Numbered from the stretch's first letter, positions 41,519 through 50,873 are shown. The stretch is DNA of 64,000 nt from JAJDYQ01 sp963662865 (GCA_963662865.1 OY759969.1:2294001-2358000); one strand, 5' to 3'. The notes: a model not told the origin generated them from the sequence alone. Made by a program: numbers and translations.

Positions 41519-42223
41519 ATGCAGAACTATGCCATTGCCCCATCCATTCTTTCAGCCGATTTTGCCAGACTGGGCGATGAAGTGAACAGGGTTATTGCCT
41601 CTGGTGCCGATATCGTGCATTTCGACGTAATGGATAATCACTATGTTCCCAACCTGACTATCGGGCCTCTGGTCTGCGATGCACTGCGCAAGCACGGCGT
41701 AACGGCTGAAATTGATGTTCATCTGATGGTCAAACCGGTGGACCGCATCATTCCTGATTTCGCCAAAGCCGGTGCCAGTTACATCACCTTCCATCCGGAA
41801 GGTTCCGAGCATATTGATAGTTCCCTGCAACTCATCAAAAAAGAAGGCTGTAAATGTGGCCTGGTATTCAATCCGGCAACGTCGCTGGACTACCTGCGTT
41901 ACACCATCGACAGGATCGACATGGTGCTGCTGATGTCCGTAAATCCGGGTTTTGGGGGCCAGAGCTTCATTTCCACCGCGCTGGATAAACTGCGTGAAGC
42001 CCGCCGCATCATCGACCAGTCCGGCCGTGACATCCGCCTGGAAATCGACGGCGGTGTGAAGATCGACAATATCCGTAAAATCGCTGAGGCGGGTGCCGAT
42101 ACTTTCGTAGCCGGTTCCGCCATTTTCGGCGCGGCCTGCGGCAGCGATCCAAACAGTTACGATACCGTTATCAAGGCGATGCGGAACGAGCTTGCGAAAG
42201 CCGAGGTCGTTGGAGCGGCCTGA
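41519..42223 (+). CDS. rpe: ribulose-phosphate 3-epimerase
   Basis: A (beta-alpha)8 enzyme interconverting ribulose-5-P and xylulose-5-P in the pentose phosphate and Calvin cycles. APSILSADFARLG, HFDVMDNHYVPNLTIG, DVHLMV, MSVNPGFGGQSF and EIDGGV carry the metal ligands and catalytic aspartates. GAGGTG precedes the ATG. It is followed by gph and trpE, a usual gammaproteobacterial order. Confidence 0.97.
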   Translation: MQNYAIAPSILSADFARLGDEVNRVIASGADIVHFDVMDNHYVPNLTIGPLVCDALRKHGVTAEIDVHLMVKPVDRIIPDFAKAGASYITFHPEGSEHIDSSLQLIKKEGCKCGLVFNPATSLDYLRYTIDRIDMVLLMSVNPGFGGQSFISTALDKLREARRIIDQSGRDIRLEIDGGVKIDNIRKIAEAGADTFVAGSAIFGAACGSDPNSYDTVIKAMRNELAKAEVVGAA

Positions 42224-42284
42224 CCATCAGTTCATCGAACCATACAGGCGCGACCCGGATCACCAGAACCCGCCTTTTTCCATT

Positions 42285-42962
42285 ATGTTGAAAAAACCTG
42301 AACTGATTCTGATTGATGTCGATGGTACACTGGTTGACAGTCTCCCCGACCTCGCCCACTGCGTCAATTCCATGCTGTTTGAGCTCGGCATGGAAAGGCA
42401 TCCCGAGGACAGGATTCGTGAATGGGTTGGCAATGGCGTTGAGCGCCTTACTCGCCGTGCACTGGCGGGCCAACTGAACGGTGAGCCGGACAACACCCTG
42501 TTCCACAAAGGTTATCCTCTGTTCCTTGACTGTTATGCCGAAAACACTTCCAGACGCAGCGCACTTTATCCGGGCATCCGTGAAGGAATCAATAAATTGC
42601 ACTCACTTGGCTTCACTTTGGGCAGTGTTACCAACAAGGCCGCACAGTTCACGATTCCATTGCTAAAGGAACTGGACGTTTATGACGATTTCGCGGTTGT
42701 TATTGCCGGCGACACACTGGAAAAACAGAAACCCGATCCCGCGCCACTGCTGTATGCGGCGGAGCAGACGGGTACTGATCCGGAAAACTGTCTGATGGTG
42801 GGTGACTCCGTCAGTGACGTGAAAGCCGCACGTGCCGCAGGCTTCCAGATTGTCTGCATGCGTTATGGCTATAACCATGGCAATGATATCTGCGAAGCCA
42901 ACCCGGACGCAGTCATTGATTCACTGGAGCAACTGGATACACTGTTTACCGAGACACCATAA
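42285..42962 (+). CDS. gph: phosphoglycolate phosphatase
   Basis: A HAD-superfamily phosphatase of ~225 residues. Motif I is LIDVDGTLVDSLPD, motif II is around GSVTNK, motif III has the Lys in KQKPDPAPL, and motif IV is MVGDSVSDVKAARAAG. It dephosphorylates 2-phosphoglycolate, from RuBisCO oxygenation or DNA repair. The start is the ATG at 42285; the long frame runs back into rpe. It sits 61 bp after rpe. Confidence 0.94.
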   Translation: MLKKPELILIDVDGTLVDSLPDLAHCVNSMLFELGMERHPEDRIREWVGNGVERLTRRALAGQLNGEPDNTLFHKGYPLFLDCYAENTSRRSALYPGIREGINKLHSLGFTLGSVTNKAAQFTIPLLKELDVYDDFAVVIAGDTLEKQKPDPAPLLYAAEQTGTDPENCLMVGDSVSDVKAARAAGFQIVCMRYGYNHGNDICEANPDAVIDSLEQLDTLFTETP

Positions 42963-43152
42963 AGCCTCCGGGGCATGTACTATTGCGCACATCCGCTTGC
43001 CCGGATATTTTTACCCTGTTTTGTGCCACCTGAGAAACCTCACAGCAAGAAAGACAAACCGATGTTAGCCAAACAAACATATCGCCGGTGATGGTGAACA
43101 CTGACTTCGGCCCACCCCCACCGCATCTTTTTAATAACGACTGGATTGCCCC

Positions 43153-44643
43153 GTGAATAAAGAAGAATTCCTTGCTCTCGCTGAAAAGGGCTACAACAAA
43201 ATACCGATAACCAGCGAAGTGCTCGCCGATCTTGAGACCCCGCTCAGTGCCTTTCTAAAGCTGGCGGCCCAGCCCAACACCTATCTGTTTGAATCAGTAC
43301 AGGGCGGGGAAAAATGGGGGCGCTATTCCATTATTGGTCTTCCCTGTAACTCACGAATCGAGGTTTACGGAAACCGGGTGGACCTTGTTGTCGATGGGCA
43401 GGTTACTGAATCGGAAACCGTGGACGACCCTTTAGACTGGATTGAGCAGCGGTACAACCGCTTCAACGTCGCTCCGACGGAAAGCGCGCCCCCATTTACC
43501 GGCGGACTGGTTGGATATTTCGGCTTCGATACCATTCGATATATCGAGCCACGACTGGCCGGAGGGGAAAACAGGGATACCCTGGGTACGCCGGATATCG
43601 TGTTATTCATCTCCGAAGAGGTTGTCGTTTTTGACAACCGGCACGGTAAACTGTTTTTTGTCGTACTGGCCGATACCAATGCAACGGCTTACGACCGGTG
43701 TCAGGAACGATTGCATTTTCTCAGTAAGCAGCTTCGCGGTAACTGTGAGGATTACCGCTGGATCAAGGAGGGCGAAGCTATCATCAGGGAAGAAGACTTC
43801 ATATCGGAATTTACCCGGGATGAATTCAAGGCCGCCGTTGACCGCGTCAAGCAATACATCAAATCCGGTGACGCCATGCAGGTCGTATTGTCGCAGCGCA
43901 TGTCTATCCCGCTGAACGTCGCCGCTCTGGATGTTTATCGCGTCCTGAGGAGTTTGAATCCTTCCCCGTACATGTTCTATATTGACCTGGGCGACTTCCA
44001 GATTGCAGGTTCCTCTCCGGAAATTCTGACACGGGTTGAAAACGGCATCGTTACCGTGCGCCCGATCGCGGGTACCCGTCCCCGAGGAAAGGATGAGGTG
44101 GAAGACAAGGCCCTGGAAAAAGAATTGCTCGCCGACCCCAAGGAGCTTGCCGAACACTTGATGCTCATTGACCTCGGACGGAACGATACGGGCCGCGTGA
44201 GTAAAATCGGCACGGTGCAGCTGACAGACCGGATGATCGTCGAACGCTATTCCCACGTCATGCACATCGTGTCCAATGTCACCGGTGAACTGGACAGGTC
44301 GCATAGCCTTATGGGTGCGCTGCGTGCCACGTTTCCGGCAGGGACCGTTAGTGGTGCGCCTAAAATCAGGGCACTCGAAATTATTGATGAACTTGAGCCG
44401 ATTAAACGCGGGATTTATTCCGGTGCCGTCGGTTATCTATCGTGGAGCGGCAATATGGATACGGCTATCGCCCTGCGCACTGCGGTGGTGAAAGACAACC
44501 GCCTGACCATCCAGGCGGGTGCGGGTATTGTTGCCGACTCCGACCCCGGCAAAGAGTGGGAAGAAACCATGAACAAGGGACGCGCCATGTTCAGGGCGGT
44601 CGCACTGGCTGAATCAGGCTTTATGCCGAAAGGAGGTGAATGA
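43153..44643 (+). CDS. trpE: anthranilate synthase component I TrpE
   Basis: A 496-residue chorismate-using enzyme making anthranilate from chorismate and ammonia delivered by TrpG. The tryptophan-binding N-terminal part (YLFESVQGGEKWGRYS) and the C-terminal active site (PIAGTRPRGKDE, DLGRNDTGRV, VSGAPKIRALEIIDELE, QAGAGIVADSDP) are intact. It starts with GTG. No tryptophan-rich leader peptide or attenuator was seen in the ~190 bp upstream. Confidence 0.96.
   Translation: MNKEEFLALAEKGYNKIPITSEVLADLETPLSAFLKLAAQPNTYLFESVQGGEKWGRYSIIGLPCNSRIEVYGNRVDLVVDGQVTESETVDDPLDWIEQRYNRFNVAPTESAPPFTGGLVGYFGFDTIRYIEPRLAGGENRDTLGTPDIVLFISEEVVVFDNRHGKLFFVVLADTNATAYDRCQERLHFLSKQLRGNCEDYRWIKEGEAIIREEDFISEFTRDEFKAAVDRVKQYIKSGDAMQVVLSQRMSIPLNVAALDVYRVLRSLNPSPYMFYIDLGDFQIAGSSPEILTRVENGIVTVRPIAGTRPRGKDEVEDKALEKELLADPKELAEHLMLIDLGRNDTGRVSKIGTVQLTDRMIVERYSHVMHIVSNVTGELDRSHSLMGALRATFPAGTVSGAPKIRALEIIDELEPIKRGIYSGAVGYLSWSGNMDTAIALRTAVVKDNRLTIQAGAGIVADSDPGKEWEETMNKGRAMFRAVALAESGFMPKGGE
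44631..44639 (+). promoter_or_regulatory. strong ribosome binding site for trpG
   Basis: AGGAGGTGA, a full anti-SD match, lies inside the last codons of trpE. Spacing favours the ATG at 44643 over the one at 44640, giving a TGATG stop-start overlap with trpE. Confidence 0.85.
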
Positions 44644-45221
44644 TGATTCTCATGATCGATAATTATGACTCATTCACCTATAATCTTGTGCAATATCTGG
44701 GCGAGCTGGGCGCACATACCGAGGTGTATCGCAACGACAGGATTACGTTGGATGAAATCACCGAACTGGCTCCGGAAAAGATAGTGATTTCCCCGGGTCC
44801 GTGCACACCGAATGAAGCCGGCATATCCGTCGAAATAATCAAGCGGTTCGCAGGTAAAGTGCCGTTGCTCGGTGTTTGTCTGGGCCACCAGAGTATCGGG
44901 CAGGCATTTGGCGGCCACATCACCCGAGCCCGGCAGATCATGCACGGCAAGACCTCAATGATTTATCACGACGATACCGGGCTGTTCAAAGGACTACCCA
45001 ACCCTCTCCAGGCCACCCGCTACCACTCACTCATTATTGAGCAGTCCTCGCTGCCCGACAACCTTCGGGTCAACGCCTGGACACGTCTTGGAGACGGCTC
45101 AAGAGATGAGATTATGGGTGTCACACATAAAAATCATATCGTCATTGGCATACAGTTTCATCCGGAGTCCATCCTGACACCGGAAGGCCATGACATGTTG
45201 AGAAACTTTCTGGAGATGTGA
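44643..45221 (+). CDS. trpG: anthranilate synthase glutaminase component TrpG
   Basis: A class I glutamine amidotransferase of ~192 residues. The nucleophile Cys is in LGVCLGHQSIGQAFGG, the His-Glu pair in IQFHPESILT, and the oxyanion loop in ISPGPCTPNEAG. It is coupled to trpE by a one-base overlap. The operon should continue to trpD, but an IS-borne segment begins 53 bp downstream. Confidence 0.96.
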   Translation: MILMIDNYDSFTYNLVQYLGELGAHTEVYRNDRITLDEITELAPEKIVISPGPCTPNEAGISVEIIKRFAGKVPLLGVCLGHQSIGQAFGGHITRARQIMHGKTSMIYHDDTGLFKGLPNPLQATRYHSLIIEQSSLPDNLRVNAWTRLGDGSRDEIMGVTHKNHIVIGIQFHPESILTPEGHDMLRNFLEM

Positions 45222-45274
45222 CAATACACCGCCACACAACCAGATAATCAAGCCAGACCAGCGAAAAAAGACTA

Positions 45275-45873
45275 GAACCTATCTCAAGTGTTATCCCAAC
45301 TACAAAACGGTCCATCGGCGTTTTCAAAAATGGTGCGAAGACCATGTGATTCGTGACATGATGGTGGAGCTTGTCAATACATTGAGAGCGCAAAATGACT
45401 TAAGATGAATTGGAATGTTTTATTGACGGCATGTTTTCTCCAGCCAAAGGTGGAGGCGAAGAAATTAGGTTGACCAAGCGCGGAAAAGGCATTAAAATCA
45501 TGGCGATAGTGGACAAACACGGATTGCCTTTGTCGGTCAGTCCTCATGCGGCCAGTCACCATGAAGTGACATTAGTTCAACTGAGTTTTGATTTTTACAT
45601 GATTGAGGCGAGGCCGGAAAAACTGATTGGAGATAAGTCGCTATGACAGCGCTCCGTTTGATGAAGAACTGGCAGAACAAGGAATAGAAATGATTGCGCC
45701 GCACAAGCGAAATCGAGTCAAGCCAAGTACTTAAAATGGGCGAAAACTCAGGCGCTATCAATGGCGCTGGTTGGCCGAATATTTTCGGTGGGAGTATTAT
45801 GCTGCTAATTTCCTGGGCTTTGTTCAACTGGCTACTGTTAATATCCTGCTTAAACAATTTTGATATAGGTCTT
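45275..45873 (+). pseudogene. IS5-family transposase, left copy, degraded
   Basis: Translated in more than one frame it gives the DDE transposase segments YKTVHRRFQKWCEDHV, DGMFSPAKGGGEEI, TKRGKGIKIMAIVDKHGLPL, then RPEKLIGDKS. The N-terminal part is missing directly after the left end, frameshifts or stops occur near 45405 and 45645, and ~35 bp near 45778 are lost compared with the right copy. Its right end (TTTTGATATAGG at about 45858) is diverged from the outer right end. Confidence 0.85.
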
Positions 45874-45874
45874 A

Positions 45875-46960
45875 ATGGCAAGGAAGACGAGAAAAAGAAT
45901 GTATTATATGCTGAAAAAAGCCTTATATCCATACTACGGCATTAGAGTCACAATAAAGCGCTTGAATTATATATGGAAATTAGCGTTTTACCCGTTAATT
46001 ATTCAAGTTGGGAGAAGAAAAGAGCCAGGCATAAATGAGAATAAAAGTACACGAACAGTAAAAATTTTACATTGCTCCTCAAGAATAAATTTCACCACGT
46101 TAAAGAAGCAATTTAATACAGAAAAAGGATGGGGGAATATAGAATTCACAACAGACAGATATGCTGATTATTATCTTATAGTGGATCATCCGCTGAATGG
46201 TCAACTGTCATACTACAATCCGAAGCGAACGTTGCTTTATTTTGGAGAGCCTTCAGGATCTTCAATGCCAATGTTTAGAAGAATGTTCATGAAGGCATGG
46301 AGCGAGCTTGATAAAGAAAGCTTTTTTCATGTGTCACAAATGCCGCACAGACGAATGTTTACGATCTGGCATCTCTCAAAGTCATACCATTGGTTGAAAG
46401 AAAACTCAATCCGTAAAACAAAGGTGTGTTCCACGGTAACATCAGATCAGAGCCTGCTTCCTCTTCATAAAAAAAGATTGCAGTTCGTCACAATGCTGGA
46501 TGAGCAGATCAGCATAGACATATATGGAAAAGTGAACAGGTTCAGGTCGCCACTAAAAGCCTGTTCGCAATATCAAGGGGAACTGCCGCCTATTGGAAAA
46601 GACAAAGGACTGTTTCCATACAAATATCATTTTGCTTCTGAGAACAACATTGAAGATAATTACATTACGGAGAAGCTAACGGATGCAATTCTGGCGGAGT
46701 GTTTATGCTTTTATTATGGGACGAAGACAGCTAAAGACTGGATAGATAGCGAGGCATTTATCCATATAGATATAATGAGGCCTGCTGAGGCGATTAGCCT
46801 TATAAAAAAGGCAATTGAAAATAAAGAGTGGGAAAAGCGCATCCACATTATACGCAAAGAAAAGCAGAAAATACTGGATGAAATGCAGCTATTTGCTGAC
46901 ATTGAGAATGTAATAAATCACAATGAAAAATTTATGCAGTATAAAAAATTGAGAAAGTAA
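45875..46960 (+). CDS. GT10 alpha-(1,3/1,4)-fucosyltransferase
   Basis: A 361-residue enzyme with the GT10 donor-binding motif at residues 249-282: YKYHFASENNIEDNYITEKL, then DAILAECLCFYYG. It should transfer L-fucose from GDP-fucose to a glycan, probably O-antigen or another surface sugar. LLYFGEPSG upstream is also typical. The start given lies just after the left IS copy; ATGs at 45899 or 45908 are alternatives. It is clearly more AT-rich than the trp genes and is enclosed by IS remnants, so it is probably horizontally acquired. gmd, needed to make GDP-fucose, is at the right edge of the window; no fucose synthase (fcl) is visible. Confidence 0.88.
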   Translation: MARKTRKRMYYMLKKALYPYYGIRVTIKRLNYIWKLAFYPLIIQVGRRKEPGINENKSTRTVKILHCSSRINFTTLKKQFNTEKGWGNIEFTTDRYADYYLIVDHPLNGQLSYYNPKRTLLYFGEPSGSSMPMFRRMFMKAWSELDKESFFHVSQMPHRRMFTIWHLSKSYHWLKENSIRKTKVCSTVTSDQSLLPLHKKRLQFVTMLDEQISIDIYGKVNRFRSPLKACSQYQGELPPIGKDKGLFPYKYHFASENNIEDNYITEKLTDAILAECLCFYYGTKTAKDWIDSEAFIHIDIMRPAEAISLIKKAIENKEWEKRIHIIRKEKQKILDEMQLFADIENVINHNEKFMQYKKLRK

Positions 46961-47054
46961 ATGATGTGATAATTGATATTGATTGTAAAAAATAGAAGAA
47001 GGTTTGTGGGGGATGAGGAGGTCCTATAGTATCTATGATTTTTCAAAACACTTT

Positions 47055-47381
47055 TGAGTTTTGATTTTTACATGATTGAGGCGAAGCCGGAAAAACTGAT
47101 TGGAGATAAGGCCTATGACAGCGATCCGCTTAATGTAAGGGCTGGCAGAACAAGGAATAGAAATGATTGCGCCACACAAGAGAAATCAAGTTAAGCCAAG
47201 TACTCAAGATGAACGAAAGCTCAGGCGCTATCAGCGCCGCTGGTTGGTTGAACGTTTTTTTGCCTGGATACAATGGCAAAGACGCTTCCTTGTTCGATGG
47301 GAATATCATGCTGCCAATTTCCTGGGCTTTGTTCAACTGGCTACTGTTAATATCCTGCTTAAACAATTTTGAGATAGGCTC
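47055..47381 (+). pseudogene. IS5-family transposase, right copy, 5' truncated
   Basis: Only the 3' third remains, starting at FDFYMIEAKPEKLIGDKAYD. It then continues, after a frameshift near 47140, with MIAPHKRNQVKPSTQDERKL, the catalytic-glutamate helix RRWLVERFFAWIQWQRRF and the terminal NFLGFVQLATVNILLKQF. It is close to the left copy over the shared part and ends with the intact outer right inverted repeat. Confidence 0.85.
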
Positions 47382-47385
47382 TACT

Positions 47386-48411
47386 ATGAATTTACAACAA
47401 GCTATTGCGACCGTCATTGACGGACGGGACCTGTCGCACGACGACATGAAAAATGTCATGCGTCTCATCATGACCGGCGAGGCAACCGCGGCCCAGATCG
47501 GTGGTTTCCTGATTGGTCTGCGCATGAAAGGGGAAACAGTGGACGAGATCGCGGCGGCGGCGAAGGTGATGCGCGACCTCGCACACAAGGTTGATGTTTC
47601 CGGTGACCATATTGTCGATATTGTCGGCACCGGCGGCGACGGTTCCGGCACATTCAATATCTCCACGGCCTCCTGTTTTGTGGTTGCTGCGGCAGGCGGC
47701 AAGGTCGCCAAACACGGCAACCGTTCAATCTCCAGCAAGTCCGGCAGTGCCGATTTACTCGAAGCTGCCGGCGTCAACCTCGATCTGACCCCTGAACAGA
47801 TCGAACAATGTATCGAACGGGTCGGTGTTGGTTTTATGTTTGCCCCCAGGCACCATAGCGCCATGAAACATGCGATCGGCCCTCGTAAAGAAATGGGGGT
47901 GCGCACCATATTCAATATCCTGGGACCGCTCACCAATCCCGCCGATGTGCCTAATCTGGTCATGGGCGTCTTTTCTCGAAAACTGGTGGAACCACTGGCG
48001 CACGTATTCAAGGCATTGGGCAGCAACCACGTCATGGTCGTGCATTCGGATGATGGGCTGGATGAAATCAGCACTGCCGCCAATACCCATGTTGCCGAAT
48101 TGAGAAATGGTGAAATCACCACCTGGGAGATTGACCCCGCTGATTATGGATGCCAGGCCGACAGCCTTGAACCAATCAAAGTGGAGAGTGCAGAGGAAAG
48201 TCTCGAGCTGGTGTACTTGGTACTGGCCGGCAAGCCGGGCCCCGCGCTGGACATCGTTGTACTTAACGCCGGAGCCGCAATCTACGTCTCAGGCCTTGCG
48301 GATTCCATGGCAGCCGGCGTTGCCAGGGCGCGAGAGGTTATTGAGTCGGAAGATGCCGCAGAAAAAATGGCGCAGCTTGTTTCCGTATCCAACATGTCTG
48401 CCGTCGTATAG
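47386..48411 (+). CDS. trpD: anthranilate phosphoribosyltransferase TrpD
   Basis: A 341-residue enzyme adding phosphoribose from PRPP to anthranilate. DIVGTGGDGSGTFNIST, KHGNRSISSKSGSADLLEAAG, FAPRHHSAMKHAIGPRKEMG and NILGPLTNP are intact. The frame runs back through the IS, but the family start MNLQQAIATVIDGRDLS is the ATG at 47386, only four bases after the element's right end. Its ribosome binding site (AGATAGG) therefore comes from the element. Transcription may read through from trpEG or start within the element. Confidence 0.95.
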   Translation: MNLQQAIATVIDGRDLSHDDMKNVMRLIMTGEATAAQIGGFLIGLRMKGETVDEIAAAAKVMRDLAHKVDVSGDHIVDIVGTGGDGSGTFNISTASCFVVAAAGGKVAKHGNRSISSKSGSADLLEAAGVNLDLTPEQIEQCIERVGVGFMFAPRHHSAMKHAIGPRKEMGVRTIFNILGPLTNPADVPNLVMGVFSRKLVEPLAHVFKALGSNHVMVVHSDDGLDEISTAANTHVAELRNGEITTWEIDPADYGCQADSLEPIKVESAEESLELVYLVLAGKPGPALDIVVLNAGAAIYVSGLADSMAAGVARAREVIESEDAAEKMAQLVSVSNMSAVV

Positions 48412-48417
48412 GTGCCG

Positions 48418-48712
48418 GAACAGACTGATTCATGCTGCGCAATTACTCCGGTGCAGACCGGAGCGTGTCAGATGGGGAGATACTCGTCTGCAAGGTGTAC
48501 AGACCATCATCAAGAGGTAAAAGGGGGGTGTTTTCTGAGAGCCACGATAACGACTTCCTCTTCGGTTGCCGGTACCATGGAACGGGCATCCTGCGGCCCC
48601 GGCCCGATGTCTTCAACACTGTGGCGTTTGCGCCACTTCGCCGCGGCCTCTTCATTGATGCCATAGCGCTGACTTAACTCTTTGAGCAAAGCCGTTGATC
48701 ACTGTATTGACG
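48418..48712 (-). pseudogene. IS481-type transposase N-terminal fragment, frameshifted
   Basis: Read leftward from ~48690, the frames give KELSQRYGINEEAAAKWRKR, then HSVEDIGPGPQDARSMVPAT, EEEVVIVALRKH. After a frameshift near 48525 they give PLLPLDDGLYTLQTSISP, and after another LHRSNCAA. This is the helix-turn-helix start of an IS481-like transposase. No DDE domain or terminal repeats remain. It fills the gap between trpD and mrr. Confidence 0.75.
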
Positions 48713-48757
48713 TTCGGATCACATATGTTGTCGTGGTGCTTGCATGTAATAGCTGAC

Positions 48758-49645
48758 CTATAAATCCTCCTGTTCAAATGGCTTAAAAAACTTGGGATCA
48801 ATATCATAAGTTGTACGAGGCTTTACACCCAATTCTAGTTTTTCAAACATCTCCACTAGCTTCTCGCCATCTACCAGTTCTATTGGCCGAGCGCCATCGC
48901 GCATGGCTTCTCTTTTTGCATCAGATGTAAAACTTCCGGTGGTGAGCACTATGCCTTTTTCGGCGCGCCCCTCCATTGCGCCGCGAAAATCGCGTATTTG
49001 CGACGAGGTAACACTGCCTTTATATCGCTTACATTGGAACACTACCTGGAAGCTGACGAGCGGATTAATCTGCAGGATCCCATTACCATCTATGCCTCCA
49101 TCACCTGACCGACCGGTTACTTCCACGTTTTCGAAACCTGCTTCCCTTAAAAGCCTTTGGCATACACGCTCAAAACCAAAGGATGGTAGAGATTTTAATA
49201 TTCTGAGTAATTCCTCTCTGTAGCTCGTATCCGACATATCAGAAAAAATAGTTTCATCGGATTTCTGTGAAAAATTTTGTTCATGATTATCTGTAGATTT
49301 TCTTGTTTTCGTCTTCGCTGATGCGTTTCTAGTACTTTTAGTAATTTCTTCTATCTCTTCTTCAGATAGTTGGTGAGCACGCTGCCCCTTTTCTGTTAAA
49401 GCCCAAACTCCCCTTGGCGAGGAATTATCAAGATAACCCGTTTTAACCAAATGAAATCTTGCCCAGTGAACTTGATCTTTATAATGGGATTGACCATTTT
49501 TTAGCGTTTTATCAAGAACATCATCACTTAAAGATAGATCATTAGCAATTCTTGCGCAGACTTCATCTGGTCTAGCAGATCCTCCCAATTTCTTCAGCGC
49601 GGATATAAGTGGATTCATGTAAACTGCAAACGCTGGTCCAGCCAT
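48758..49645 (-). CDS. mrr: Mrr-type restriction endonuclease
   Basis: A ~295-residue Type IV-like enzyme cutting modified DNA. Residues ~1-95 form the Mrr N-terminal winged helix (LSDDVLDKTLKNGQSHYKDQ, RFHLVKTGYLDNSSPRGVW). A charged linker follows, then an Mrr catalytic PD-(D/E)XK domain (RSGDGGIDGNG and VFQCKRYKGSVTSSQIRDFRG, with Asp and Gln-x-Lys). The ATG at 49645 has AGAGGA upstream at good spacing. It sits reversed inside the trp operon beside an IS481 fragment, so it was probably acquired. Whether it tolerates the local Mod methylation is unknown. Confidence 0.9.
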   Translation of the reverse strand: MAGPAFAVYMNPLISALKKLGGSARPDEVCARIANDLSLSDDVLDKTLKNGQSHYKDQVHWARFHLVKTGYLDNSSPRGVWALTEKGQRAHQLSEEEIEEITKSTRNASAKTKTRKSTDNHEQNFSQKSDETIFSDMSDTSYREELLRILKSLPSFGFERVCQRLLREAGFENVEVTGRSGDGGIDGNGILQINPLVSFQVVFQCKRYKGSVTSSQIRDFRGAMEGRAEKGIVLTTGSFTSDAKREAMRDGARPIELVDGEKLVEMFEKLELGVKPRTTYDIDPKFFKPFEQEDL

Positions 49646-49947
49646 TCTTACCATTCCTCTGGGTTAATAGGCATAACTATTAATAGTATGGCCTAGCCTA
49701 CCACAAAATGCGAATAGGCGCAAAAATCGTGTGCTAAAATGATTCACTCGCTTCTAGCCCAAAATATATTTATATTAAAGTGTCTGCTTCAACGCAAAAT
49801 CAGGCCCGGGATGCCATCTTTCCCGCATGGGCTGGCTGATGGGCCAGTCAATACAATAGCATATGACCACACAAGGGGCTGGGATTACAAGCCCGAATGC
49901 GGTACATTGTCAGCAGAGAAAATGCAATATGTAGGAGATTTATACAC
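49646..49947. other. non-coding gap between mrr and trpC
   Basis: About 300 bp between divergent genes. It carries the ribosome binding site of mrr on one side and TAGGAG for trpC near 49932 on the other. No clear promoter or ORF was identified. trpC must be transcribed from here if transcription from trpD does not cross mrr. Confidence 0.5.
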
Positions 49948-50745
49948 ATGCCCGATACGCCTGATATCCTGCTGAAAATACTTGACTGCAAGCGCCAGGA
50001 GATTGCCGCACGCAGCGCATCTATATCGCTGGCCGATCTGGAAGCAAAGACAGGTCAGGCACCTCGGCCACGCGGCTTTGTTGCCGCAATACGGCGCTCC
50101 GTTGCCGATGGCCGTGCGGCCGTTATTGCCGAAGCAAAGAGGGCATCACCCAGTAATGGTATCGTGCGGAGAGATTTTGATATCGTGCAGATTGCCAAAA
50201 GCTACCAGGCCGGCGGTGCCAGTTGCATGTCGGTCCTCACCGACAAAGACTTCTTCCAGGGCAGCGACGACTATCTGAAACAGGCGCGTACAGCCTGCGA
50301 CCTGCCGCTGATACGCAAAGACTTTATTATTGATCCTTACCAGGTCCATGAGGCACGCATCATAGGGGCTGACTGTATTTTACTGATTGCCGAGGCCCTC
50401 GAAGATGCACAAATGGCCGAATTGACTCGGCTCGCAGGGCAATTGGAACTGGACGTGCTGATTGAAGCCCATGACGGTAATGAACTGGAGCGTGCGCTGC
50501 AACTCGACCAGACCCTGGTAGGTATCAATAATCGCAACCTGCATACCTTCAAAACAACACTGGACACCACCATCAACCTGCTTGATCAGGTCCCCAAAGA
50601 TCGGATTGTTGTTACCGAAAGTGGTATTCATACACGGGAAGACGTAAAACGGATGCAGGATAATAATGTGAACGCCTTTTTGGTTGGAGAGGCATTTATG
50701 CGGGTGCCTGAACCGGGAGAGAAATTGAGAGAACTGTTCTTTTGA
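49948..50745 (+). CDS. trpC: indole-3-glycerol phosphate synthase TrpC
   Basis: A 265-residue monofunctional barrel enzyme converting CdRP to indole-3-glycerol phosphate. VIAEAKRASPSNGIVRRDFD, SVLTDKDFFQGS, LPLIRKDFIIDPYQ, LIEAHDG, GINNRNLHTF and VTESGI carry the catalytic Lys/Glu set. The start is the ATG at 49948 (MPDTPDILLKILDCKRQEI); the longer frame adds unconserved residues. It is separated from trpD by ~1.5 kb of acquired DNA. Confidence 0.96.
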   Translation: MPDTPDILLKILDCKRQEIAARSASISLADLEAKTGQAPRPRGFVAAIRRSVADGRAAVIAEAKRASPSNGIVRRDFDIVQIAKSYQAGGASCMSVLTDKDFFQGSDDYLKQARTACDLPLIRKDFIIDPYQVHEARIIGADCILLIAEALEDAQMAELTRLAGQLELDVLIEAHDGNELERALQLDQTLVGINNRNLHTFKTTLDTTINLLDQVPKDRIVVTESGIHTREDVKRMQDNNVNAFLVGEAFMRVPEPGEKLRELFF

Positions 50746-50873
50746 TGTTTCCGGCTCGATGTGCCTTTGCAATCAACATAAAAAACTCTCCGGGCTGCCG
50801 GATAACATATGTGCCATGCCAGGAAAATACCAGGTAATCGATATTATAAGAGAACAGTAAGGCACGAAAAATC

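Larger units (their letters stand above)
45275..47381 (+). mobile_element. composite IS5-type element carrying a fucosyltransferase
   Basis: The outer ends are inverted: GAACCTATCTCAAG at 45275-45288 and TTGAGATAGGCTC at 47369-47381. Both are flanked by TA, compatible with a target duplication (...ACTA before, TACTATG after). Inside are two incomplete same-orientation copies of an IS5-family transposase gene (45275-45873 and 47055-47381) around a GT10 fucosyltransferase gene. It splits the trp operon between trpG and trpD. Both transposase copies are defective, so the element is now immobile on its own. Confidence 0.78.

Noticed and set aside
42963..43152. Possible trp attenuator before trpE
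   Set aside because: No leader frame with clustered Trp codons and no terminator/antiterminator pair seen.
46961..47054. Possible extra gene between the fucosyltransferase and the right IS copy
   Set aside because: Only ~90 AT-rich bases with stops in all frames.
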